Assembly (NCBI GenBank): GCA_034231615.1
Contig: CM067299.1
Coordinates: 18,814,498 to 18,878,497 of the forward strand
Length of the DNA: 64,000 nucleotides
From: Meghimatium bilineatum
Lineage: Eukaryota; Mollusca; Gastropoda; Stylommatophora; Philomycidae
Direction: 5' to 3'
Positions 1 to 14,300 of this stretch are shown here, one piece after another. The notes under the pieces are model-generated. The model worked only from the letters and a program-made list of their open reading frames with translations. It did not search any database and was not told the DNA's origin. The first letter of the stretch is position 1, and each line of letters opens with the position of its first letter. The position numbers and the translations under genes are program-made.

Positions 1-222
1 TTTTGTTTATGATCTATTTGTCCTGTATTTTTTTTAAATAGATAAATACTTTGTGGTTGAAAGGTCGATGTAGTAAGTTTTTCTTACTGTAGTTAACTAT
101 ATTTTTTGTGTCAATCTGTCTGTTTTGTGAATTATAAAACATTCTTTTGTGTTTTTCATCAATACCTATTGCTTTGAATACCGTAGATTACTGTGCTAAA
201 GTATTCATTTGCAACATTGCAG

Positions 223-311
223 GAAGATAGCAAGGAGAATGTATTGAGGCCAGAAGCTTATAAAGCTGAGCAACTTCATATCAACTTTACAGCAAAAGTA
301 AAACCTCCATT
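223..311 (+). CDS. ASH-domain gene, exon n-5
   Basis: The acceptor AG is at 221-222 after a weak pyrimidine tract and the donor GTAAGT follows position 311. The 89-nt exon reads EDSKENVLRPEAY..., includes HINFTAKVKPP, and ends in phase 2. This looks like the closing strands of one beta-sandwich followed by a linker. The phase at its start (0) was chosen because it is the only frame that continues into the next exon without a stop. Confidence 0.7.
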
Positions 312-3300
312 GTAAGTAAATCTAGTGTAAAATTATTATGTTTTACAGATAAATTTTCTGTAGCAGAGTTACAAAACAATTAACAAAACCAATCCTTTGA
401 CCTATATACAATTTGATCAGTACAGACTTGCACAATAAATAATTGACAAGTAAAGAGTGCTATCATGTAATTCCACATATATGTGCAGTCTAAAATTACC
501 AATAAAGGATGGAATCTCCAACAATCACATTACGGAACAAAATGAAGACATAGCTCTGTGATATGATCACTGGAAGTGCAGTTCTTTACTTATCATGTGA
601 AATGTTGTGTTTTTGATGAAGACCTTTTAGTTGAAATGTCAATTTGTGTGCTTTCCTGTTTGTGATAAAAACTGTATCAATCTGTTACCAATTTTATCCT
701 GTCGAATAACAGTTTTTCTGCAGTTTTAACCTGTTAAAGGAGATATGCGATTATTAATTTGTTGGAGAATGACAGATTAACCTATACGTCTGGATCATGA
801 GTGCAGGCTGCAATGTTTGATAGCAAATATTTTATGAGTTTTCTCGCAATATATTGAGATCACATGTTTGGCTGTATTACAAATTCAATTTTACTTTTAA
901 AATAAAATTGCAGGCTGACCGTGGAGAACCTGGAAGAAGATGGAATGAAATTTATGGCAGCACTCAGCGACATTGTAAAAAATAATGAGGTTTGTCTGGA
1001 TATTTTATTGTGTATTAATTATGTTTTTCAGGGTAATTATTCCTTAAAACTATTTTGTGAAGAAAAGCGGCTTGTTTTGACATTATTACGGTATATTGAG
1101 AACATGGTGTTACATGTGTATTTTCTGTCACAAAACAATGACAAGCTAAGAGTGATGTGGTCGGCATCACACTCACTGAATTTATTTTTCCATATTTTTT
1201 TTGTTATTCATTTTAGGTTGGTTTGACTTTAAAGCTTTTTGTGATGTAAAATATTCTCCATTTGAATTTTAAATTAAATCAGAGAAAGGCAGTGCATTAA
1301 TCTAACTATGGCATTGCCTTGGCTCATATATTGTGTCTAACTATGGCATTGCCTTGACTCATATATTGTGAAATTGAATCAGACAAATCAAGTGCATTAA
1401 TCTAACTATGGTATTGCCTTGGCTCATATATTGTGTCTAACTATGGCATTGCCTTGGCTCGTATATTGTGAAATTTAATCAGACAAAGCTTGTACATTAA
1501 TCTAACTATGGTATTGCCTTGGCTCATATATTGTGTCTAACTATGGCATTTCCTTGGCTCATATATTGTGAAATTTAATGGATGTATTTTCTGTCATGAT
1601 TGTTGTTGTTTCAATCCCCAGGAATTATTAAAAGTTAAATCTTACTTCTTATGTGCAATTGGGTTGGTTTCTCCAAAGCTTTATTTCTTATTCTTCAGCA
1701 TTCATTCTCACACTCCACCTGGGTCTTTCTTGTAGCAGGACCATGATCCTATTAGATTTCCAGCAGGATGTAGTCCAGAGAATGGAAATTCGATGTGTCG
1801 CCGTTTTATTTGCACAAATGGCTTGACACATCCATCTTTGGCGGAGAGCTTTATTTCATACAAAGAAGACTAACTTTCAGTTGTGTGGAATAATTTGAGA
1901 AGTCTCCTACTCAATTCTAGGGGTTTTGTGGTTTTTCTATCAATCTGCAATATGCAGATTTTGAATCAATTCAAAATCAAGATTTATTAAAATATGTTCA
2001 AAAATTCTCATTCTACTGTCTACACGTAGCTGTTTGTTTTCAATAACCTCACTAATGTAAGATGTTTGGATAAACTATACACTGGTGGCAGTTTGGTCTC
2101 TCATAGTTGAATATAGTGGTCAGAATATACTAAAATGTGAAATGTGCGCTGTCTTACCCCAGCTACAGCTGCCCTAAGTGTTATCATTCCATTTTTTTTT
2201 GGAGTCAATCCTCGGGAACTCCAACATTCTGTCTACTGCTATTGAATGCCCCCATGACAGTGTTCATACCCTGCTACATGTATATCTGACACCATCTTGT
2301 TCAAATACAGTGTTGTAGCTTTTTTTTTTATGGTGGGCATGACAAGAAGATGTGTTCAACTGTATATACTTCTGAAGATGAATAACAGTTGTATTTCTAA
2401 ACTGACAAGTTTGTCAATAGTCCTCAGTTGTGTTTAATATGTTATTAAACTGTATGTATAGTACGAACATAGAACACAAATTTTTGTAGTTTTACGATCA
2501 CCAACAGACTATCAAATTATGAGAAATATAGATGAAATCATGCAAATAACAAAATACAAGACATTTTCAACATTTCAACAATTAGGTCTTCTTCAAGAAT
2601 ATACCCAAAAAAAAACAATGAACAAACAATAAAAACAGTAAAAACAATGGTGATGGACATATATTGTTTACTGTCTGAGTTCTAGTGCCTCTGTGTTAAG
2701 TACCATTGTTCTTACTGTTTTTATTGTTTGTTCATTGTTTGCTTGTTTTGTATATTCTTGAAGAAGACCTAATAGTTGAAACATTGAAAATGTCTTGTAT
2801 TTTGTTATTTGTATGATTTCGTCTATATATCTCATAGTCTGTTGGTGATCGAAAAAACTACAAAAACGTGTGCTCAATGTTTGTACTCAGTTATATTTAT
2901 GTACTGAAATATGCATCGTTCTGGCTGACAGTTAATTAGTATATTTGGAAAATTTCTTAAATTAAAAATGTTCAATTATACAGACATTCATGAAAGAATA
3001 GATTTAACAATGGGGATCTCTGTGTTCCAGTGATTAAGCCAATCTTCTTCTTCATTATTCATTCTCAAACTCCCGCTGGATCTCTCTTGTAGCAGGATCT
3101 TTGTTCTATTAGATTTCCAGAAGGATGTAGTCCAGAGAATGGAAATGTGCTGTGTCACCATTTTATTTGTGCCCATGGCTCGACACATCCGTCTTTAGTG
3201 GAGAGTAAGCCATTCAATTATACAGACATTTATGAAAGAAGAAATTTAACACCAGGGATCTCTCTGTTGCAGTATTAAGCCATTTGTTTTGTGCTCAAGA

Positions 3301-6300
3301 GGTCCACACGTTTGAATTCCACTCACATCTTGTTTACAAAGTGGATTTTTTATTAGACCCCTGGGGATTAATGTTTGAAGCTACAGATTAATGTGCTATG
3401 AGTGGTACTCTTGGAAAAGTGCTACTTAGTTGAGAGGGGTGAGGCATGGCAATATATGGGATAATATGAGTGCAATGAAGTCAATCATCTATGCTTTCCA
3501 ACCTTTTTTTTAAAATTTAAGACCTTAGCTAAATGTATCTATAAAAATGTATTTTCAGATTTGTGATGAGTCCTTGAAAATCTGCGCCATTAAATTGACA
3601 AATGATACTCTGACTTCATTGACTTTTAAGTTGAATGTCAAGGAGCCATTTCTCCTTGTTGACCTTGACCCCTCCAGCATTGAAGAGACAGTTAAAGGGT
3701 CAATGTCAACTTCCTACTGTACATTGAAATCAAAGTATAGTCTTGTGGTAAGAATCTAGATAAGCTATAAGGCATATAGCAGAGGATATTATTGATTCTA
3801 GTGATAGGTAAAGCAAATATAACAATGAAGGTGTTCATTTCTAATACATCCTCAAGACAGAAAGTAGTGCCTTTTTCCACTCATTCTAAAACTCCCACTG
3901 AATCTCTTATAGTTGGACAAATAGTCAGGATCCTACTAGATTTCCAGGTAAACAGGTTACTAAAACACTTACCTAGCCTATTAATAAAAATATATTTAAA
4001 AAAACATACAATAAAACTAAACAGGACAATTCTCCACGTATCGGCTCAAATTGAACCTTTTTCAAGAGACAAACAACAGAAAACAACAAAATAAAAAACA
4101 AAATAGATGTCTATATTTCATCAAGCCCCGTCTCCATAGCGCAGGGATGGCAACGCATCTAGTAAAAGTGAAAATGCGTGCATTCATTATAAACAAACCG
4201 AAAGTGGGAAATTAGAGACACTATAGATGAGTTATGTTATGTTATGTTCCTCCAGGGCCATAGGCGGCGCATAGGGCAGAAACCATAGCTTTCCATTTCT
4301 GTCTTTGTGTTGCCAGGTCTTTCAATTGTTGCGTGTTGTTTAGGTTCATTGACATGCCTTCTCTATTAATGGTTCTTCGTAGAGTTTCTCTAGGTCTCCC
4401 TCTTCTTCTTACTCCAGGTGGCACCCAATATAGTGATTGCTGGGGAATTCTTAGGCTGTTCATTCTGAGAACATGGCCGATGTAAGTCCAACGCCTTTGT
4501 CTAATGAAGGAAGATATATAGGTTTGTTTGCTTTCCTCTCTTATAGTAGTGTTAGATTTAAAGTCACTCCACTTAACGTTCAGAATGGTACGTAGGCATT
4601 TGTTTTCAAAGGAGTCGAGTCTTTTATCTGTGGCTTTTGTGGCTTTCCAACTTTCGCACCCATATGATAGAATAGGGATGATGTTGGAGTTAAATAACTT
4701 GAGTTTTGTGGTGTTTCTTAGTGTGTTTGACGTCCATATGTTGCGTAGTTTATTGAAAGCACCCGCTGCAAGGGCAATACGGTGTAAAATTTCTTTTGAT
4801 GAGTCTCCATCCAATGCTAGATTGGTGCCTAAATATGTAAAATTGTTGACTTTTAATAATGGAACTTTTTGAATTTCTATGTTGTCGTTGGATCTCGTAA
4901 AATCTAGTATATGAGTTTTTGATGTGTTGATTTTCAACCCTATCTGATTTGAGTAGTGTTGGAGATTGTCAAGCTTAGATTGAGCATCTGTGTGGTTTGC
5001 GCTCAAAAGGGCTAGGTCATAGATGAGTGCAAGAATAATAAAAGAAAAAGATAAGAAAAATACCCCTTTTGTCACTTTATCAGACAGGCAGGTTTTAAGA
5101 ACATAGTCAAAACAGGCAAGACTGAAGGGAACAGAGACAGATGGGGACGTGAGAAAATATTAATGTGACAACCTAGCAAGGCTTGGAAACAACGATCCTG
5201 ATAACAATACTGTGAACAGAGAACCATGGTCACCTACGCCAACAAGAATGGCATATGACAATGACAGATGAGTAATGATGAGGTTGTGTGGTGGTGGGGT
5301 GAGTGGGTTTGGGGAAGGAAGGATACAAGAAGAATCAACATTTGAAAACGCATGGAATGAATGTGAAACCAAATATAGACATAAACATATATATAAAACC
5401 AAACCTAAACATACATAGAAATGTAAACACACACCAAGAGTCAAGAAATAAACACATAACAAGATGGACACAGATGTGTGAAGGATACCCACACAAAATG
5501 CACAGGCATGTAAATGTATCCACACACAGGAAAGGGCTCACACCAGAATAGGTATACACATTGACACAGAATGGAGATATGTGCATTAACATAAAAAAGC
5601 GCTCACATAAATACACACATATATATATATGTATACATAGATATGAACATTCATGCACATAAACACTTTCTCACATAAATAATAACATGAACATTCGTAC
5701 ACATAGAAACATATACATATATTAATGTAAATATAAACGTTCGTTTACATAAAGATAATGCTATAACAACTGCATATGTATACATACAAATGTGTGGCCC
5801 AAAGTAATTGTGTGGATACATAAAACCATGTAAAACGAAATGCATATACAAATAACTATACATGTGTGGGCACCCATCGAAGAGACAACTGCAATAAAAA
5901 CGAGGAAATCAAAATCTAAATATGTAAATGATTTAACAATAACAAAATGGCAGAGTACAAAATAATCACATATTGACATACACAAACGAAAGAAGACATA
6001 AAGGAATGATATAGAAGAACGGCAAACACAAAAATAATAATTATTCACGAAAGTGTACAAAGACAAATAATTACAAGAATCAGTGTGATTAATGTTCATT
6101 CTGTGTGGTTGCAAGACTCCCATATGACAAATGAGACGATACATACACACGGAATGAACATTAATCACTGTTTTGTTTGAGTTACCCACCTTTTCTTTAT
6201 ACCCTCTACTCCCGTATTGCACTGATTCTTGTAATTATTTGTCTTTGCACACTTTCATGAATAATTATTATTTTTGTGTTTGCCGTTCTTCTATATAATT

Positions 6301-9300
6301 CCTTTATGTCTTCTTTCGTTTGTGTATGTCAATATGTGATTATTTTGTACTCTGCCATTTTGTTATTGTTAAATCATTTACATATTTTGATTTTGATTTC
6401 CTCGTTTTTATTGCAGTTGTCTCTTCGATGGGTGCCCACACATGTATAGTTATTTGTATATGCATTTCGTTTTACATGGTTCTATGTATCCACACAATTA
6501 CTTTGGGCCACACATTTGTATGTATACATATGCAGTTGTTATAGCATTATCTTTATGTGAACGAACGTTTATATTTACATTAATATATGTATATGTTTCT
6601 ATGTGTACGAATGTTCATGTTATTATTTATGTGAGAAAGTGTTTATGTGCATGAATGTTCATATCTATGTATACATATATATATATGTGTATTTATGTGA
6701 GCGCTTTTTTATGTTAATGCACGTATCTCCATTCTGTGTCAATGTGTATACCTATTCTGGTGTGAGCCCTTTCCTGTGTGTGGATACATTTACATGCCTG
6801 TGCATTTTGTGTGGGTATCCTTCACACATCTGTGTCCATCTTGTTATGTGTTTATTTCTTGACTCTTGGTGTGTGTTTACATTTCTATGTATGTTTAGGT
6901 TTGGTTTTATATATATGTTTATGTCTATATTTGGTTTCACATTCATTCCATGCGTTTTCAAATGTTGATTCTTCTTGTATCCTTCCTTCCCCAAACCCAC
7001 TCACCCCACCACCACACAACCTCATCATTACTCATCTGTCATTGTCATATGCCATTCTTGTTGGCGTAGGTGACCATGGTTCTCTGTTCACAGTATTGTT
7101 ATCAGGATCGTTGTTTCCAAGCCTTGCTAGGTTGTCACATTAATATTTTCTCACGTCCCCATCTGTCTCTGTTCCCTTCAGTCTTGCCTGTTGTGACTAT
7201 GTTCTTAAAACCTGCCTGTCTGATAAAGTGACAAAAGGGGTATTTTTCTTATCTTTTTCTTTTATTATTCTTGCACTCATCTATAGTGTCTCTAATTTCC
7301 CACTTTCGGTTTGTTTTTTTGCAGGAATTTCAGGAGATTCATAAGGAAGACTATGTTCTGGAAAGAATATGTCATATGACATGACATCTTTTCTATGTAC
7401 TGGTCTTTCTGGAAGTCTATGTTGGATCACCTTTCTGTCCATGATATTCTTAGCATCTTTCACTAGCATTTTATTTCAAATGACAATATTTTCTTTTGCA
7501 TTGATGTCATTGCCCAAGTCTCACAATCATATGTGGCCACTAGAAAAATATAGCCTCTTAGTAGTTGTAACTTTGTCTTCATCTCTCACCATACATTTTT
7601 CATCTATAATCTCCTGTGTTATTAATTGGTTGACCTAGAGTATTTGTAACATATATATAGGTCCTCTATTTATTGCTGTAACTCTTTCTGTAGTTTTCCT
7701 ATGTTAAGCATAAACAGTAAATGGTTAACATGTTTATATCAGTGACCAACTATTTCCAGATCAATCACCAGTATATTGGTATGTAACAAAGTATGTAATT
7801 TAATTACTCAACATTTAAAATTAAAAACAAGACACTATCATTATGGCTTATGACTACCCTGCTTCAAACATAAATTCTTCATGTGGTTCTTAAATGTGGT
7901 AGTTGGCATCTGCACTAACAGTCGTAAGGTGAATTTCATAAAGTTGAAGGATAAAATAGCCATCATTACTTGTAATTAATGAACAACATATTTGTATATT
8001 TAATATCAAAATCTTCAAAAATGGATGGGTAATAAAAATCAATGAAATGTATGTGCCTGTATATAATACAATCTTTATATTCCATTTAATTAAGTTAAAT
8101 ATTTAAGTTCATTAATAATCTAACACATTGTGTACATCAAGCCTCAGGGAGTTGCTTGAGGCTCGATTGATGCTTGTAAAGTATTCATAGTGTCATGACA
8201 GTAGTACTGATAATGATGCATTAATAAAATAATGAATCACATTTTCAAATGGGTAAATTTTTTTAATAATCATCAGAACAGTCTTTTGGATAATATGTTT
8301 TTGTAGGTAACATTAATAGATTAGCAATAACATTAAATTGCACTTTCCAAGTTTGTTTCCAAGTGGTAGAAGTTTGTTTACTCTGACAATCATTGATATT
8401 GTTGCAAAAAGATCATTTACAGCCAAGTACATACTATCTTATCTATACTTTTATTAAAAACAATCATCTGATATTTCCAGAAATAATAAATTAGTGAAAA
8501 TGACATGGACATATTTTGATAGTAATATTGATAGCAATGGTATACGAAATGATGATTATAAAGTTTAACGATTCCAGCCATGAGAATAGCAAATATGCAA
8601 GAACATCAATTCATATTGATATCATATACACAATATCCATAAAGTATTGCCAATAATTTACAGAATAATTTGTCCACATCTCAACTTTTAATGTTATGCT
8701 CAGAACCATTTCAACACTGTGATAGTTTGTGCATCTTTTGTGTCATCACAGACATCTTACATGACAAACAGGCGTAGCAAATGCAAAATGGCAAATGCAA
8801 TTGCAGATATCTGTTTACTGAGCTTGCCAGCTGCAGAAAAAGATGCTGTACATTTCTTACATACTTGAGGACTGCTACATCACAAAAGAGATGTGCGCAT
8901 AGGGTCATCCAATGATCATATATTATTACAATAATGGAAGGATTCAATGGCCACCTGTGTACACTAAACATCAAACACTAACCATAACCCCCCCCTCCCA
9001 AAAACTAAACATCAAATACCAACCCTAACATCCCCTCCCAAAAACTAAACATCAAGCACCAACGCTAACCCCCCTCTCAAAAATTAACATCAAGCACCAT
9101 TGCTAACCCCCCTCTCAAAAACTAAACATCAAACACCAATGCTAACCCCCTCACAAAAACTAAACATTAAATACCAACCCTAATGCCACTCCCAAAAAAT
9201 AAACATGATTGTCTTTTTCTCCAAGAAACATTTGCCTACTATGCACTAACAAAGGGGCATAATAAATGTAGTGTTTATGCTAACACTGTTTAGTTTCCCT

Positions 9301-11326
9301 TACTCAGTTCTGTAATATAAATAGGGCACATTTTTTTTAACAAGCTTATATACTTTATTGTTTTATAGTTTCGTAAACAATGTGGACACATCATTCTGTA
9401 ATGAACCATCTTGCCTAGTAAAAGTATAGATTTAGTATAAATAAGTTTAACAATATTGAAAATTTTTTATTATTTATATTTTCAAACGTATAATAATTTT
9501 ATGTGAAAGGCTGAAGTTATGGTTCCATGTGTTACTGAAATAAACATTTGTGAATTTATTGTGCATAAACTAGGTGTTAATGCTTTGGTTTACAGTAAAA
9601 ATTTGTGAATTTATTGTGCATACACTAAGTGTTAATACTTTGGTTTACAATGTCAAAACAAATGTTACAGGAAGCTTAAAAATGCCATGCTATAAGTTGT
9701 TTCTATTTGCATAGTTGTCAAAAAATTACAAGTTTGAATTTTGTCTGTCTAATTAAAGTGCAAAGTAGCATTCCGTGTGTCACTGTCACTGCTTCCGGAA
9801 TGCACAACACCACCTAGAGCGAGCATAAATAATGAACAAAGGAAACTGAAATTTCATGATGATCTGGCTATCATATTTCTCAATGGAGTATCACAGGTGA
9901 GGGTTAACAGATGTTAAAAGTTAATATTAGGAAGCTGCGATGGTAGTGGTGACTTGATTACCAAAACTACAATGTCCACTATTTTTTTTGATGGTTGTAA
10001 AGTTCTGATATAACCAATTTGGATTAATGGCTATGGTTGAAAGCAGTGTACCTCAACATCAGAGGGACATTTTACTTAACCAACGATGTACTCACTCCGT
10101 CTTCATATTTGTAAATACTTTCTTCTACATATCATTTTCTGTGCAGAAAATTTGATTTTAATTTAATTATTTAAGAGGACTAATAATTTTGTAGATGTCT
10201 TGTAAATATTTTATGAATATCTTGAAAATCATCATCCCATACTTGTCAATTACTTCAGAACAAAGCTTTAACTTATATTAAGTTCACATCATAAGATTTC
10301 TAGAAAAATCATACATAGAAGATTAATAGGTACTATTCATGCAAAAATGATGAGCGCTGAAAAAAATTTGTTAATGGTTTTGCATAAGTGATTAACTGTG
10401 CCAGAATTGTATATCATTGCATTTTGTGTTAGTTTTGCTAGTACTTGGAAACACGGGTGTGTGAATGGTGTAACTGATGTTATATGCACTTCGATTGTGT
10501 TCAAATAACCACCCAATGCTATTACCGTAATCTTTATAAGTTCTTACAATAAATGAGGTGGTTACCTATGCAAAAACATGTCAATTCACATTGACAAATG
10601 CTATTGCTACTGTTATCATCACTACTATTACAAAAATAACTACTTCTAATGCCATGGACACAACTACCGCTACTGCTGCTGCTATTGTCAGTATACTACA
10701 ACGACTACTACTACTATCACTACTAATAATACCAATATCACTACTACTACTATTACTACTAATAATATCACTATCACTACTACTACTATTACTATTAATA
10801 CTATTGTTACTACTACTACTACTACTACTACTATTACTAATACTGCTACTACTACTACTATTACTAATACTGCTACTACTACTATTACTGCTACTACTAC
10901 TACTACTATTACTACTACTACTACTATTGATACTACTAATACTGTTATTTTATTGCTACTACTACTATTACTGCTACTACTACTACTGCTACTACTACTA
11001 CTACTACTAATTCTACTATTGCTACTACTATAACTACTATTTCTACTACTAATACTATTACTACTACTATTACTACTACTACTATTGCTACTAATACTAT
11101 TACTGCTACTACTACTATTACTGCTACTACTACTATTACTGCTACTACTACTATTACTGCTACTACTACTATTACTGCTACTACTACTATTGATACTACT
11201 AATAATGTTATTTTATTGCTACTACTACTATTACTGCTACTACTACTACTACTACTACTGCTACTACTAATTCTACTATTGCTGCTACTATAACTACTAT
11301 TTCTACTATTACTACTACTACTGTTG

Positions 11327-11399
<73 letters not shown>

Positions 11400-14300
11400 C
11401 ACTAATACTACTACTAATACTACTATTACAACTACCACTACCTACTATTACTACCACTACCTATTAAAACTACACCTGTTTGGTCATATAAAGAGACACA
11501 ACTATTTAGAAAGATAAATAATGGAGGGCAGAGTACCTAAAAAGAGGAGAAAGGGCAGACTAAGAAGACGATGGACTGACGACATTAAAATTTAACATGA
11601 ATACATCATTGGAAAATGCAAGTCGCATCACTTAAAACAGAGAGGAGTTCAGAGAGTTCATTGGAAAGACAACGTTCTGGAAAGAATATGTTACATAACA
11701 CACACACCTATTATTACTACTGCTGCTGCCGCCGCTGCCACTACCTACTATTACTACTACTACTACTACTAATACTTCTTCTTCTACTACTACTATTGTT
11801 CCACATTCATGCATGTGTGAATATATGTGGTGTCAATGTTTTGGAAGAAAATAATAATATAACCACTAATATTGAAAGTATTGGCACATAAAAACTAGTA
11901 TTCAACTAATATTCAACTACAATAGTTTATGGATGCATGTTTAGTCCCAGAAGGGATGCATTCTAGTTTACCAGTGTGTTTTGATTACCACATCCAGCTT
12001 AGAGCACAACAAACACTTCTGGGCCAACTATCTTATCATTCTTCCATCAGATTTGTTGACCAATCAGTACATCTAACATTCCTATGACCAGGTGTAATGT
12101 CCACTCGCCTGCATCCTTTTGTCATCCATGGGGATTATTTGATAGAGGAAAATTTAGAAATTGAGACAAGATGTAATCATGATTTTCTCATTCATCAGTG
12201 ACAGGTTGTCAGCCTATCAACCAATATAACTGCATCATACGACATGCCTGAAAAATAGACAGTGGTAGTTCAGCACCCATTGCTACATGGACGAGTATTA
12301 AATTTTATTTATAGTACAAATTTTCCTGCAAGAAAGACACACAGAACATTATTACACTGTCTGCTATTAATGAACACTTTGTATGGCATGTGCATTTACA
12401 CATTTTGTTCAGATTGAATAATTTGTGGCCGAGTAGAACTGGCCATGATGTTACAAATAATTTAAAATATGTTATATAAAATTTGCACTGGATAAGTTGA
12501 ACTGTCCTGTCATAGAACAAATATATTAATGGAGCTAAAGGTGACTTCAGAAAATATAGTCTGTATTATTATATATTCACAAAACTCATACACGAATTTG
12601 AGTGCTAGGATGTTATATTATGCCAATCCTTTTTTATGGATACGAATCATGGGCAGTAAACAAAAGTGGCAAAGGTAAGCTGTGGGAACTGAGATGTTAT
12701 TTTTATGAAGATTTATGATAATTCCACGGACCGCCAAGATAAATTAAGAGGAAGTCCTCAGAGGTGTAAGTGCTGTAGTAAAATGACAAATTATAGCAAA
12801 ATTATAATCAAGATTTTTAGGATATGTTATGAGAAAAGTAAAACCTGAACATTTAGTAACTACCAGAAATATCAAGGGGAGAAGAGAAAGAGGAAGAAAA
12901 AAAGAAATTTCTGGATAGATTGTCACTGTGGTACAAAAAGAAGCCACCAACTGAACTTATTAACAACATGAGCGAAAGAGAGTTGTGTAGAAACATGATC
13001 ACCTACGCCACTCTGCATGGCACTTAATTGATTGATTGATTATTATAAACAAAAGTCAATATTCAAGCTAAATATTTTTATAACAAGAAAGCACATACTG
13101 AGATGGTTTAAAGAATTATAAAATGTGGGAGTGTTTGTGCATAGAATTCTCTTTTAAAGTTATGACAGTGGCATCAGTGATATGAATACAAAATGAATAA
13201 TTGCTGCAGAAATGTCTATTATAAGCATGCATTATATTCTTCTGAAGTTGTGGTAAAACTACCACAATCTCCATTGTTTTTGATGGCCACATCTCGCAAA
13301 TATGGTAACCACACTGGACTAACTCTTAAATCTGTCAGTATTGTTATTAAAAATATTAAGATTGTTCAGTGAGTTAATCACTGTACAGATGAACAACATG
13401 ATGTTCCAATACCAAGTTAAAGATGGCCACCTTACTATTGACATGCACCAATGCCGTAAGCATTATGTCATTCATTTTTAAAATGTATGTTTGTTATAAA
13501 GTGAAGCTAAGAATATCAACAATGTTACCTTCCATGCATGTAATAGGAGGCAACTAAGGATGTTTGCGGGTGGAGATAGCTGTCACATCCCATAGAGGGT
13601 TAAAGTGACTCAAAAGCCATGCTAATGTTGCACTGAATGGCTCAAATATCACAACTAATCTGTAAACCATGACACAACACAAGCCGTTCTCCAGACTACA
13701 TCCTACTACATCCTCAGACTGCAGGAGTTTGAGAATAAATGCAGAAGAAGTTATAAATAATATTCACACTTATGATCATTCTTAATTGAAAGTTATATTT
13801 CTACTTAATTCTATTTAGTGTTTTGGAAAATACATATTTAATTTGTTTTCAAGTCTTATTATATATATTTATAATATTTAATAATTACACTTTTATGCTT
13901 GGCACATGTAAAGAAAATTCCACTGTTTGCCACTGTAACTGTTCCCCAAATGGAAGTATCAGATGATTACTTGGACTTTGGTGTATGTCTTGTGGGACAA
14001 GTCCGTGAGCTTACTGTCGATATATACAATGTGACGTCCTCGAATTGTTACTGGAGGATTCACGCTGGTGATTGCTTCTTTTTAATTTGCTGTTGTTATT
14101 GCTTAGTTAACCATTATTATGGTCATATCATTTTCAATTTGTGTTTATGTATTTAGTATCTTTGATTATTGATTTTGATGTATTTTGATGTTGAATTGAT
14201 TTTGATTATAAAGGAGAATAGGAATGGCTATAAGTAGTTTAAATGACACAAGGAAAATATTTATATATAAACAAATTGAAAACAAGCTAAAAATGAAAAT

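Noticed and set aside
4528-4872. 114-aa ORF on the plus strand
   Set aside because: It is the antisense shadow of the LINE reverse-transcriptase frame at 4242-5075.
5160-7143. Mirrored ORFs of 82, 107 and 121 residues
   Set aside because: Each appears twice in opposite orientation because of the palindrome. Composition is repetitive (His/Cys/Tyr/Val-rich from TGTG/CATA) with no domain. A zinc-finger relic was considered, but the C-x2-C/H-x3-H spacing is not met.
8963-9207. Telomeric repeat
   Set aside because: CCCTAA-like strings occur once per 40-bp unit with variable C-runs and are not a pure hexamer array.
10558-11457. Long poly-Leu, poly-Ser and poly-Val open frames on both strands
   Set aside because: They are translations of the ACT trinucleotide tract. 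There is no unique protein sequence, no splice support, and the frames are open on both strands at once.
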